From contig NZHI01000026.1 in NCBI GenBank assembly GCA_002691345.1, positions 29,572-36,773 on the forward strand: a stretch of DNA of 7,202 nucleotides. Direction: 5' to 3'. Position 1 is the first letter of the stretch; every line of letters starts with the position of its first letter. Below are positions 1-5,889 of this stretch, one piece after another. Origin of the DNA: Synechococcus sp. MED650. GTDB taxonomy: Bacteria; Cyanobacteriota; Cyanobacteriia; PCC-6307; Cyanobiaceae. Made by a program: the position numbers and the translations under genes. The notes beneath the pieces were generated by a model that ran no database searches, had not been told where the DNA came from, and was given only the letters and a program-made list of their open reading frames with translations.

Positions 1-202
1 GGAGGCTCTGATCACCTCCGGGAAGGCCCTGCACCTGAAGCCGCTGATTGCCATCGGCGCGCAGCGCGATGGAGCTGCTCTCGCTCAGCAGCACCTTCAT
101 CTGCGGTTCCCGTTGCCGTGATCCAGCCATCGCCGCAGGGGCGAGAACAACCGCTGCGATCAGCCCGATCAAGACGGTGGCGGAACGCACAGGAGAGGTC
201 AA
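1..202 (-). CDS. SpoIID/LytB-like secreted protein, N-terminal part (runs off left edge)
   Basis: Leftward reading frame open from about base 202 to the left edge, giving 67 residues. Residues 1-26 look like a signal peptide: one Arg, a hydrophobic core (VLIGLIAAVVLAP), then an Ala-x-Ala type cleavage region (AAMA). The segment that follows, PQMKVLLSESSSIALRADG, resembles the opening beta strands of SpoIID/LytB (amidase-enhancer) proteins. That family stimulates or performs peptidoglycan cleavage outside the cytoplasmic membrane. Only the start of the domain is in the window, so the family call is an inference from a short stretch. No in-frame ATG exists before the signal peptide. The candidates are TTG (base 202) and GTG (base 190), and neither has a clear ribosome binding site. 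It is divergent from rnz. Confidence 0.6.
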   Translation of the reverse strand, partial: MTSPVRSATVLIGLIAAVVLAPAAMAGSRQREPQMKVLLSESSSIALRADGNQRLQVQGLPGGDQSL

Positions 203-259
203 AACGCGTCCCAGTGTGCCCCCTGTGTCCAGGGACAGCCAGATGGCAGCATGAGCCTT

Positions 260-264
260 GAGGA
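260..264 (+). promoter_or_regulatory. Ribosome binding site that fixes the TTG start of rnz
   Basis: GAGGA lies nine bases before TTG at 274. An in-frame TGA at 259-261 rules out any earlier start, and no ATG or GTG lies between that stop and the TTG. The surrounding 203-273 gap must hold promoters for both rnz and the leftward SpoIID-like gene, but I see no convincing -10/-35 pair in it. Confidence 0.65.
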
Positions 265-273
265 TCCACGGCC

Positions 274-1233
274 TTGCAGGTCACTTTTCTCGGTACGAGC
301 TCAGGGGTACCCACGCGGGCCCGCAACGTTTCTGCTGTGGCGCTGCGGCTTCCCCAGCGTGCAGAGATGTGGCTGTTCGACTGCGGAGAGGGAACGCAGC
401 ATCAGTTCCTGCGCAGCGAGCTGCGGTTGTCGCAACTGCGCCGGGTGTTCATCACGCACATGCACGGCGACCATGTCTTCGGTCTGCCAGGACTCCTGGC
501 GAGCCTCGGACTCGCCGGCAGCAGCCCCGAGGGAGTGGATCTCTACGGGCCCGATCCCCTGGAGAGCTACCTGCAGGGTGTGCTGCGAACCAGCTCCACC
601 CGCATTGGCTATCCACTGCAGGTGCACCGGGTGAAACGGGCGGCAGAACAGGGTTCGCTGGTGTTCGAAGACGACGACTTCACCGTGCGCTGCACTCCTC
701 TCACCCACCGGGTGCCGGCCTACGCCTATCGCATTGAGCAAAAGCCCCTGGCCGGTCGCTTCGACATTCAAAAAGCACGGGAACTCAACATCCCCCCTGG
801 CCCGGTCTACGCCCAGTTGAAAAACGGGGAGACGGTGACCCTCGCCGATGGACGGGTGATCGACGGAACCAGCCTGTGCGGTGCTGAACGCCCTGGGGCG
901 AGCGTTGTGTACTGCACCGACACGGTGTTCTGCGATGCGGCCGTGGAGCTGGCCCAGGGGGCCGACCTGTTGATCCACGAATCCACCTTTGCCCATGGGG
1001 AGGCGGAGATGGCATTCCAAAAGCAGCACTCCACCAGCACCATGGCAGCGCAGACCGCCGCAGAAGCCGGAGTGGGGCAACTGGTGCTGACCCACCTCAG
1101 CCCCCGCTACGCACCCGGCAATCCGGTCACCCCGGAAACCCTGCTTAACGAAGCCAAGACGATCTTCCCAAACACGCTGCTGGCCAAGGACTTCCTCACC
1201 TTGGAGGTAAAACCCCGCTGCAACAGTTTGTGA
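274..1233 (+). CDS. rnz: Ribonuclease Z (tRNA 3' endonuclease)
   Basis: Zinc-dependent beta-lactamase-fold endonuclease of 319 residues, the usual length for bacterial tRNase Z. It cuts pre-tRNA just after the discriminator base so that CCA can be added. Visible signatures are the N-terminal [11 protein letters not shown], the tRNase-Z-typical GEGTQHQF (38-45), the metal-binding HxHxDH motif (His62, His64, Asp66, His67), and further ligands His145, Asp216 and His274 (LTHLSPRY). His252 in the QHST motif matches the conserved catalytic-region histidine. Residues about 171-196, rich in Gly, Pro and Lys, match the flexible arm that grips the tRNA elbow. The start is TTG, supported by a GAGGA ribosome binding site and by the protein beginning directly with MQVTFLGT. 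psbV follows 74 bases downstream on the same strand. The all-or-none set of catalytic residues makes this call secure. Confidence 0.96.
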   Translation: MQVTFLGTSSGVPTRARNVSAVALRLPQRAEMWLFDCGEGTQHQFLRSELRLSQLRRVFITHMHGDHVFGLPGLLASLGLAGSSPEGVDLYGPDPLESYLQGVLRTSSTRIGYPLQVHRVKRAAEQGSLVFEDDDFTVRCTPLTHRVPAYAYRIEQKPLAGRFDIQKARELNIPPGPVYAQLKNGETVTLADGRVIDGTSLCGAERPGASVVYCTDTVFCDAAVELAQGADLLIHESTFAHGEAEMAFQKQHSTSTMAAQTAAEAGVGQLVLTHLSPRYAPGNPVTPETLLNEAKTIFPNTLLAKDFLTLEVKPRCNSL

Positions 1234-1307
1234 TCCGGCCTCAGAGGGTCACTTCCCCGTGATACAAGAGCCTGGTGCGGTGAATCCGTCAAACCGCGAA
1301 GACCTTC

Positions 1308-1820
1308 ATGGACTCTGTGTTCTCCTCTCTGCGACGGTCCCTGAAGGGCCTGCTCATTCTTGTGCCGGTCCTGATCGGCCTGACCATCATTTCCCCGGTC
1401 CAGGCGGCCCAATGGGATGCAGAGACGCTGACGGTCCCCGCTGACGCGGTCGGCGCGTCCATGACCTTCAGCGACCGGGAAATTGATGCCGGCCGCAAGG
1501 TGTTCAACACCAGCTGCGGCACCTGCCACGCCGGCGGCATCACCAAGACCAACCAGAACGTGGGTCTGGATCCTGAAACCCTGGCTCTGGCCACCCCAGC
1601 CCGCGACAACGTTGACGCGCTGGTGGATTACATGAAGGACCCCACGTCCTATGACGGCGAATACAGCATTGCCGATCTGCATCCCAGCATGCGTGACGCC
1701 GAGCTGTATCCAGCCATGCGTGATCTCGATGACGAAGACCTGCGCCTGATGGCCGGCTACATCCTGGTGGCCCCGAAGGTTCAAGGCACTGCCTGGGGCG
1801 GCGGCAAGATCTACTTCTGA
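1308..1820 (+). CDS. psbV: Photosystem II cytochrome c-550 (PsbV)
   Basis: Extrinsic haem protein on the lumenal side of photosystem II that stabilises the manganese-calcium cluster and its chloride/calcium requirement. It is 170 residues with a signal peptide: basic start (SLRRSLK), hydrophobic core 14-29, and likely cleavage after VQA at 33. The haem site is Cys70-x-x-Cys73-His74. If the mature chain begins at Ala34, His74 becomes His41 and His125 (DLHPSM) becomes His92, which are the two axial haem ligands known for this protein. The C terminus WGGGKIYF is typical of PsbV. No strong ribosome binding site precedes the ATG, which is common in cyanobacteria. It lies 74 bases after rnz and ends at a strong terminator. 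The gene is absent from reduced high-light Prochlorococcus, so it informs on the host. Confidence 0.97.
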   Translation: MDSVFSSLRRSLKGLLILVPVLIGLTIISPVQAAQWDAETLTVPADAVGASMTFSDREIDAGRKVFNTSCGTCHAGGITKTNQNVGLDPETLALATPARDNVDALVDYMKDPTSYDGEYSIADLHPSMRDAELYPAMRDLDDEDLRLMAGYILVAPKVQGTAWGGGKIYF

Positions 1821-1845
1821 TCCACGCTTCCAACGTCGAGCCGAT

Positions 1846-1879
1846 CAACCCCGGTGGCCTCAGGTCATCGGGGTTGTTT
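1846..1879 (+). terminator. Rho-independent terminator of psbV, overlapping the opposing gene's stop
   Basis: Bases 1846-1859 pair with 1863-1876 to form a 14-bp stem (two G-T wobbles at 1854/1868 and 1857/1865) with a three-base loop TCA, followed by TTTG. It starts 26 bases after the psbV stop. On the opposite strand the loop TCA reads as TGA, the stop codon of the leftward hypothetical gene, and the right arm encodes its last residues. On the minus strand no T-run follows the hairpin, so it looks one-directional. Confidence 0.85.
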
Positions 1880-2261
1880 GTTGTGGGAGACGGTTTTGTG
1901 GGAGACGGTTGGCAGCTTCCATCGAGCGGGGATGGCGGCTGTACCACCACTCCTGCAGGTCTCGACTGAAGCGCACGGAAAACAGCGTCAGCACCGTGGG
2001 GGTGGGCCGACTGCCCGGCTGCAGCAACTCCACGGCGTAGGAGGGGCAGCGCCGCGCCGCCAGATCGGGCACAAACCGGCGACCAACGCGACGCCAACTC
2101 GGCTCCTTGCTGCGCCAAGCCAAGCGACAACAGGGCCAAGGCAACTCTTCACGGTCGAAGAGGCGGCAACAGGCCCCCAGAACGCGGAAGCTGTACTGCC
2201 CTCCGGGACTGGTGTGAATGCTGCCGGGCTCCAGGAGATCCTCGATTTCGGGACGACTCAC
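1860..2261 (-). CDS. Arginine-rich, cysteine-paired hypothetical protein
   Basis: I do not recognise a family. The 133-residue frame has host-like codon use (mostly G/C at third positions, common Leu and Arg codons), unlike the overlapping frames on the other strand. It contains two adjacent cysteine pairs (Cys31-Cys32 and Cys44-Cys45) and Cys72, five Trp, and 19 Arg against one Lys. No signal peptide or membrane helix is evident, so a cytoplasmic protein is likely; metal or nucleic acid binding is only a guess from composition. The GTG start at 2261 is the first usable start after the petF terminator. The open frame continues upstream as ...SPSPRS without an ATG. The C-terminal end carries a duplicated five-residue unit (NRLPQ twice). 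The gene lies downstream of petF, on the same strand, and is convergent with psbV. Confidence 0.7.
   Translation of the reverse strand: MSRPEIEDLLEPGSIHTSPGGQYSFRVLGACCRLFDREELPWPCCRLAWRSKEPSWRRVGRRFVPDLAARRCPSYAVELLQPGSRPTPTVLTLFSVRFSRDLQEWWYSRHPRSMEAANRLPQNRLPQQTTPMT
1881..1910. repeat. Perfect 15-base tandem duplication
   Basis: TTGTGGGAGACGGTT occurs twice back to back (1881-1895 and 1896-1910) with no mismatch. It lies inside the 3' end of the leftward hypothetical gene. Because the unit is a multiple of three, it duplicates NRLPQ without breaking the frame. It begins four bases after the psbV terminator stem. Confidence 0.95.
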
Positions 2262-2308
2262 GGAACGAGGAGATGGTGAGAGTTCAATGCCATGGAAGGG
2301 GGCCAGAC

Positions 2309-2336
2309 AAAAAAAACCACCCCCGAAGGGGTGGTT
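2309..2336 (-). terminator. Rho-independent terminator of petF
   Basis: On the minus strand the RNA forms AACCACCCC-UUCG-GGGGUGGUU, a 9-bp stem closed by the very stable C(UUCG)G tetraloop, and ends in a run of eight U. Plus-strand stem arms are 2315-2323 and 2328-2336, and the A tract is 2309-2316. It begins about 28 bases after the petF stop. It should separate petF transcription from the hypothetical gene downstream. Confidence 0.93.
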
Positions 2337-2364
2337 GGAACAGTGGTCCCTTTCGGGAGAAGGC

Positions 2365-2664
2365 TCAATAGAGCTCTTCTTCGGCGTGGGTCTTGATGGT
2401 GCAATCGGAGGTGGGGTAGGCCACGCAGGTGAGCACGAAACCGGCTTCGATCTGGTCGTCGTCCAGGAAGCTCTGGTCGGACTGATCCACGGTGCCAGCA
2501 GTGATCTTGCCAGCGCAGGTGGAGCAGGCGCCAGCGCGGCAGGAATAGGGGAGATCGATGCCTTGCTCTTCAGCAGCGTCGAGAATGTACTGATCGTCGG
2601 GCACTTCGATGGTCTTGTTGAGACCTTCGCTCTCGCTGACCAGAGTGACCTTGTAGGAAGCCAT
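2365..2664 (-). CDS. petF: Plant-type [2Fe-2S] ferredoxin
   Basis: Soluble one-electron carrier that takes electrons from photosystem I and passes them to ferredoxin-NADP reductase, nitrogen and sulfur assimilation enzymes and thioredoxin reductase. The 99-residue length is normal for the photosynthetic ferredoxin. The cluster ligands are Cys42, Cys47, Cys50 and Cys80 in the standard C-x4-C-x2-C-x29-C layout, within [10 protein letters not shown] and LTCVAYP. The C terminus (KTHAEEELY) and the many acidic residues are typical of the photosynthetic form. A further Cys88 is outside the cluster set. It is probably transcribed as a single gene: a strong terminator lies just downstream, and a 145-base spacer with several inverted repeats separates it from prmA upstream. 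No clear ribosome binding site precedes the ATG. Genomes of this group often carry several ferredoxins, so this may not be the only one. Confidence 0.96.
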   Translation of the reverse strand: MASYKVTLVSESEGLNKTIEVPDDQYILDAAEEQGIDLPYSCRAGACSTCAGKITAGTVDQSDQSFLDDDQIEAGFVLTCVAYPTSDCTIKTHAEEELY

Positions 2665-2697
2665 GACTTGGTGAATGCGTACAGGGTCCCGGAGAGC

Positions 2698-2713
2698 CGG
2701 TCCTGCAGGACCG
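2698..2713. promoter_or_regulatory. 16-base perfect palindrome in the petF leader
   Basis: CGGTCCTGCAGGACCG is a perfect palindrome whose nearest base is 34 bases before the petF ATG. Just upstream on the minus strand is AGATAAGT (about 2716-2723), which could be a -10 region. That would put the palindrome at or just after the transcription start. No good -35 element is visible at the right spacing. The palindrome could be a DNA operator, or an RNA hairpin in the leader; both readings are inference. Confidence 0.45.
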
Positions 2714-2734
2714 CACTTATCTACTGCAAACAGG

Positions 2735-2778
2735 GGGTGATCCCGGGGGTCAACCGGGCAGGACCAATCGGATCACCC
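2735..2778 (-). repeat. Long-loop inverted repeat between prmA and petF
   Basis: GGGTGATCC (2735-2743) and GGATCACCC (2770-2778) are perfect 9-bp complements 26 bases apart. On the minus strand the enclosed loop contains a second pairing, CCCGG with CCGGG. The structure lies downstream of prmA and upstream of petF. The bases after it on the minus strand (CCTGTTTGC) have too few T for a standard terminator. It may be a weak terminator of serA-prmA or a regulatory element of petF. Confidence 0.4.
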
Positions 2779-2784
2779 GCTCTG

Positions 2785-2799
2785 ATAAGCCTGGCTTAT
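2785..2799. repeat. 15-base near-perfect palindrome after the prmA stop
   Basis: ATAAGCC-T-GGCTTAT, two 7-bp arms around one central base, begins ten bases after the prmA stop codon. There is no T-run on either strand, and a one-base loop cannot close as RNA without opening the inner pair. A protein-binding site or a processing/stability hairpin is therefore as likely as termination. Confidence 0.45.
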
Positions 2800-2809
2800 G
2801 CGCCAAGGG

Positions 2810-3697
2810 TCAATGGCGGCGGATCTCCAGCAGCCCCCAGCGGCCCTGTGAATCTTCCGCAGTCACGGTCCAACCCAGCTCTGCGAGCACCTCTTTGAGC
2901 CGCGGCGCCTGGTCCACGAGAAGCCCGCTGAGCAGTGCGCGGCCATCCGGTGTCACGAGATCCTCAAATGCCGGAGCCAGGGCCTCGATCACCGGAGCCA
3001 GGATGTTGCACAGCAGCAGATGGGCCCGCTTTCCGCTGAGCAATTGCTGCAGAGCTTCCACAGAGCCCTGAGCCACACCGAGCTGCGCCTCAGACCTTTG
3101 GTTGAGGCCACGGTTGTGAACCGTGGCACGAACGGCCAGTGAGTCGGTGTCTGCTGCCACCACGGCCTCGGCGCCAAGCCCGAGGGCTGCAAGGCCCAAC
3201 ACACCGCTGCCGCAACCCAAATCCGCCACCAGCGCTCCAGCTGGAGGCTGCTGCTCAAGGGCCTCAAGGCACAGCCGCGTCGTCGGATGGCTGCCGGTTC
3301 CGAAGGCACTGCCTGGGTCCATCCGGATCACCAGGCGCTGGGCATGCTCCGGCGGAACCTCCAGCCAAGCCGGCAGGATCAGCAGCCCGGTCCCGACGGG
3401 GTCGGGTTGCCAGTGCTGCTTCCAGCTCAGGCTCCAGTCTTCATCGGCCACCTCATCCCAGCGGCCGGTGGGGAGGCTCAGGCCGAAAGGCTCCGCCAGC
3501 GGCGCAAGGCTGGCCAGTAATTGCTGGCGCTGCTCCTTGGGCCATTCGGGCTGGGGAAGCCACAACAGAAGGGTTTTCTGATCAGGGGTTCCCGGGGCGT
3601 GCTGCACCGCATGGCGATGCAGCCCAAGGTCCGTCAGCTTCCAGACGAGAGATTCCTCCAGGTCTGGCGGGCAGGGCATCGCAAGCCGCCACCACAT
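2810..3697 (-). CDS. prmA: Ribosomal protein L11 methyltransferase
   Basis: Uses S-adenosylmethionine to methylate amino groups of ribosomal protein L11 in the cytoplasm. The 295 residues match the family length (about 293 in E. coli). Signatures in order are a divergent N-terminal L11-recognition domain (about 1-90), the highly typical PGSAFGTGSHPTT (128-140), SAM-binding motif I DLGCGSGVLG (159-168), an acidic residue at the end of strand two (AADTDS, 181-186), and LLLCNILAPVIEAL with the active-site Asn231. The start ATG shares one base with the serA stop (TGATG), so translation is probably coupled to serA. It is followed by a 145-base spacer carrying inverted repeats before petF. Why a serine-pathway gene and a ribosome-modifying gene are paired is not evident from the sequence. 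Confidence 0.95.
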   Translation of the reverse strand: MWWRLAMPCPPDLEESLVWKLTDLGLHRHAVQHAPGTPDQKTLLLWLPQPEWPKEQRQQLLASLAPLAEPFGLSLPTGRWDEVADEDWSLSWKQHWQPDPVGTGLLILPAWLEVPPEHAQRLVIRMDPGSAFGTGSHPTTRLCLEALEQQPPAGALVADLGCGSGVLGLAALGLGAEAVVAADTDSLAVRATVHNRGLNQRSEAQLGVAQGSVEALQQLLSGKRAHLLLCNILAPVIEALAPAFEDLVTPDGRALLSGLLVDQAPRLKEVLAELGWTVTAEDSQGRWGLLEIRRH

Positions 3698-5283
3698 CAG
3701 AGCGTCACCGGATGCGCTTCCTGGATGCCGTCAATCCCAGTGATGGTCTGCAGCAGCTCGGCCGGAATCGGGTCATCGATGCTGAGCACCATCACCGCAT
3801 CTCCCCGCACGATCTTGCGACCGACCTGCATCGCGGCGATGTTCACGTTGTGCTCGCCCAGAAGGGAGCCGAGGTGGCCGATGATGCCCGGCATGTCCCG
3901 GTGACGGGTGAACAGCATGTGGCTGCTCGGGGTCACGTTGACCGGAAACGCGTCAATGCTCGTGATCCGCAGATCACCGTCAGCGAAGACAGCACCGGTG
4001 ACACTGCGGTTGCCTTGATCCCCCCGGGTGGTGATCTGGAGCGACCCCCCCGCGAAGTCGCGACTGCTCTCATCCTTCACCTCGAGCACCTGGATGCCCC
4101 GGGCCTTGGCCTCCAGAGATGCATTCACAAAGTTGATGCTGTCGCCAAGGCCCGCACTGAGCAGACCCTTGAGGGCCGCGATCACCAAGGGCTGTGAGGG
4201 GTGGCTGGCGAACTCGCCCTGGAGCCGCAGCTCCATTTCCTTCACGTGGCCACCAGCGAGCTGACTGACCAGCAGACCAACGGTTTCAGCAAGCTGAAGA
4301 TGGGGCTTCAGTCGCTCCATGATCTCGGCACTGAGGCCGGGGATGTTGACAGCGCTGCGAGCCGGTAGCCCCAGCAGCACATCACGAATCTGCTCCGCCA
4401 CGTCAATGGCCACATTTTCCTGGGCCTCCTCCGTTGAGGCGCCGAGGTGGGGCGTGAGCACGAGCCCGCGTTCAACCGCCCGCAGCGGGGAATCCTCCGC
4501 CAGCGGCTCACTGGCATAAACATCCAAACCAGCGCCGGCGATCACACCGTTGTCGATCGCCTCGGCAATGGCCGACTCGTCCACCACACCACCCCGGGCG
4601 CAGTTCACGATCCGCGCGGTGGGTTTCATCGTGCGCAGCAGCTCGGCATTCACCAGGTTCTCGGTGTCCTTGGTGCGGGGAATGTGCAAGGTCACGTAGT
4701 CCGCACTGCGGAACAGCTCATCAAGCTCTGTGAGCCGCACCCGCATCTGCTGGGCCCGGTCGGCAGCAATGAACGGGTCGTAGGCGATCACATCCATGCC
4801 CATCGCCTGGGCCACGCGGGCGACATGGGAGCCGATCTTGCCAAGACCAACAACGCCGAGCGTTTTCTTGTAAAGCTCGTTGCCGACATATTTCTTGCGG
4901 TCCCACTTGCCGATGCGCATCCCGGCGTGCGCCTGCGGGATGTGACGCGAGAGGGTCAACATCATCGCCAGGGCGTGTTCAGCGGCGGCAATGGTGTTGC
5001 CCTCAGGGGAATTCACCACCAGAACCCCGCGCTTGGTGGCGGCGGGAATGTCGACGTTGTCGACCCCGACGCCGGCCCGGCCGATGATCTTCAGCTTGGT
5101 TGCCGCAGCCACCACGGCCGCGGTCACCTGCGTGCCCGAGCGGATCATCAAGCCGTCGTACTCGCCGATGATGCTGATCAGCTCGTCTTCTGAGAGGCCG
5201 GTGCGCTGATCCACCTGCGCCACTTGGCCAAGAATGTCGATCCCGGCCTGGTCGATGGGATCGGAGACAAGAACTTTCGTCAT
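3697..5283 (-). CDS. serA: D-3-phosphoglycerate dehydrogenase
   Basis: Catalyses NAD-dependent oxidation of 3-phosphoglycerate, the first step of phosphorylated serine synthesis, drawing directly on Calvin-cycle carbon. At 528 residues it is the long (type I) form. Residues 1-98 and 282-310 form the substrate domain, and about 99-281 the Rossmann NAD domain with GLGKIG (146-151). The catalytic set is Arg230 (NCARGG), Glu259 (SEP) and His279 (TPHLGAST). About 320-450 is the extra allosteric substrate-binding domain, and about 455-528 a C-terminal ACT domain ([15 protein letters not shown]), which in this family binds serine for feedback control. All key residues are present. The start ATG has no obvious ribosome binding site. 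It is first in a likely two-gene unit with prmA and divergent from the membrane-protein gene at 5389, with 105 bases between them. Confidence 0.97.
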   Translation of the reverse strand: MTKVLVSDPIDQAGIDILGQVAQVDQRTGLSEDELISIIGEYDGLMIRSGTQVTAAVVAAATKLKIIGRAGVGVDNVDIPAATKRGVLVVNSPEGNTIAAAEHALAMMLTLSRHIPQAHAGMRIGKWDRKKYVGNELYKKTLGVVGLGKIGSHVARVAQAMGMDVIAYDPFIAADRAQQMRVRLTELDELFRSADYVTLHIPRTKDTENLVNAELLRTMKPTARIVNCARGGVVDESAIAEAIDNGVIAGAGLDVYASEPLAEDSPLRAVERGLVLTPHLGASTEEAQENVAIDVAEQIRDVLLGLPARSAVNIPGLSAEIMERLKPHLQLAETVGLLVSQLAGGHVKEMELRLQGEFASHPSQPLVIAALKGLLSAGLGDSINFVNASLEAKARGIQVLEVKDESSRDFAGGSLQITTRGDQGNRSVTGAVFADGDLRITSIDAFPVNVTPSSHMLFTRHRDMPGIIGHLGSLLGEHNVNIAAMQVGRKIVRGDAVMVLSIDDPIPAELLQTITGIDGIQEAHPVTL

Positions 5284-5388
5284 GAAAGGGCGCAGAACTG
5301 CCGCGCCAAACTGTAGAGATCAACACTCTCCACCCTCTGTGGCCAGGGGGACAGGGTTCAGAATTCGGCAAAACGGATCGATAGGCCC

Positions 5389-5889
5389 ATGCCCGTCAGC
5401 GTGATGGTGATGGCTGACCAAACCTCTGCAGAAGGCCTGAGCCAACAGCTTCGAGAAACGGAGCTGCCGATTCTCAAGTGCCTGACTCTCTCTCCGGAGG
5501 GGGATGAAATCGACCAGGTGGAACTGCTGAATCCCAATCTCACCCGCCAGCGCCGCCAGAAAGCGATGGCGCGCTGGCTGATGCCATTCGGCTTCATGGC
5601 GGGCGTGACCTTCACCAAGATCACCAACCTCACCACCTTTGCCAGCTTTGGCCCCTGGGGAGAACCACTGATCGGCGGCCTGCTGGGCATGGGGTCTGGA
5701 CTGATGGGCAGCTACGCCGCTGCTGCCAGCGTGGACTCCGACAACGACGCCGGCGTTCGCATCCTGCGCAACCGACGGGATGAAGGGCAGTGGTTGGTGC
5801 TGTTGGAGACCCCGAACGGAATCGACGCCCCCTGGCAGTTGATTCAAAAAGCACGGCCCCAACAGGTGGTGCGGCTCAACGATCTGTGA
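5389..5889 (+). CDS. Conserved-looking membrane-associated protein of unknown function
   Basis: A 166-residue protein I cannot name, although it looks like the small conserved proteins of cyanobacteria. An acidic, Leu-rich N-terminal part (about 9-50) is followed by a basic patch (LTRQRRQKAMARW) and then two hydrophobic, Gly-rich stretches: about 63-76 (WLMPFGFMAGVTFT) and 94-113 (LIGGLLGMGSGLMGSYAAAA). A charged C-terminal domain (VRILRNRRDEGQWLVLLETP) follows. The basic patch before the first hydrophobic stretch suggests a membrane hairpin with both ends in the cytoplasm, by the positive-inside rule. Several in-frame starts lie close together (ATG at 5389, 5404 and 5410). I list the first, which has only a weak ATAGG upstream. 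Its stop overlaps the start of the S4-domain gene, so the two are probably made together. The overlap suggests a shared task but does not prove one. Confidence 0.85.
   Translation: MPVSVMVMADQTSAEGLSQQLRETELPILKCLTLSPEGDEIDQVELLNPNLTRQRRQKAMARWLMPFGFMAGVTFTKITNLTTFASFGPWGEPLIGGLLGMGSGLMGSYAAAASVDSDNDAGVRILRNRRDEGQWLVLLETPNGIDAPWQLIQKARPQQVVRLNDL

Noticed and set aside
12..326. Minus-strand 104-codon frame at the left edge
   Set aside because: A different frame in the same region encodes a clear signal peptide and a SpoIID-like strand pattern. The 104-codon product is Arg/Gly/Cys-rich without structure and runs into the start of rnz.
301..1095. Minus-strand open frame (264 codons) opposite rnz
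   Set aside because: It is the complement of a gene with all RNase Z metal ligands and has no recognisable domain or start signal.
1107..1784. Minus-strand open frame (225 codons) opposite psbV and the end of rnz
   Set aside because: It spans the rnz-psbV junction in antisense; the plus strand clearly encodes PsbV with its haem motif and signal peptide.
1854..2279. Plus-strand open frame (141 codons) opposite the Arg-rich hypothetical gene
   Set aside because: It starts inside the psbV terminator stem, and its codon use is poor compared with the minus-strand frame, whose third positions are host-like.
3139..4197. Long plus-strand open frame (352 codons) across prmA and serA
   Set aside because: It is antisense to two genes with complete catalytic motifs. 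Its product is low-complexity, rich in Arg, Ala, Pro and Gly, as expected from a GC-rich shadow frame.
4447..5193. Plus-strand open frame (248 codons) opposite serA
   Set aside because: It lies fully inside serA on the opposite strand; its His- and Gly-rich composition mirrors serA codons and shows no motif.
5790..5885. Earlier ATG (5790) as the start of the S4-domain protein
   Set aside because: It would overlap the upstream gene by 100 bases and add residues with no family match; GTG 5886 gives the usual family opening and a four-base overlap.
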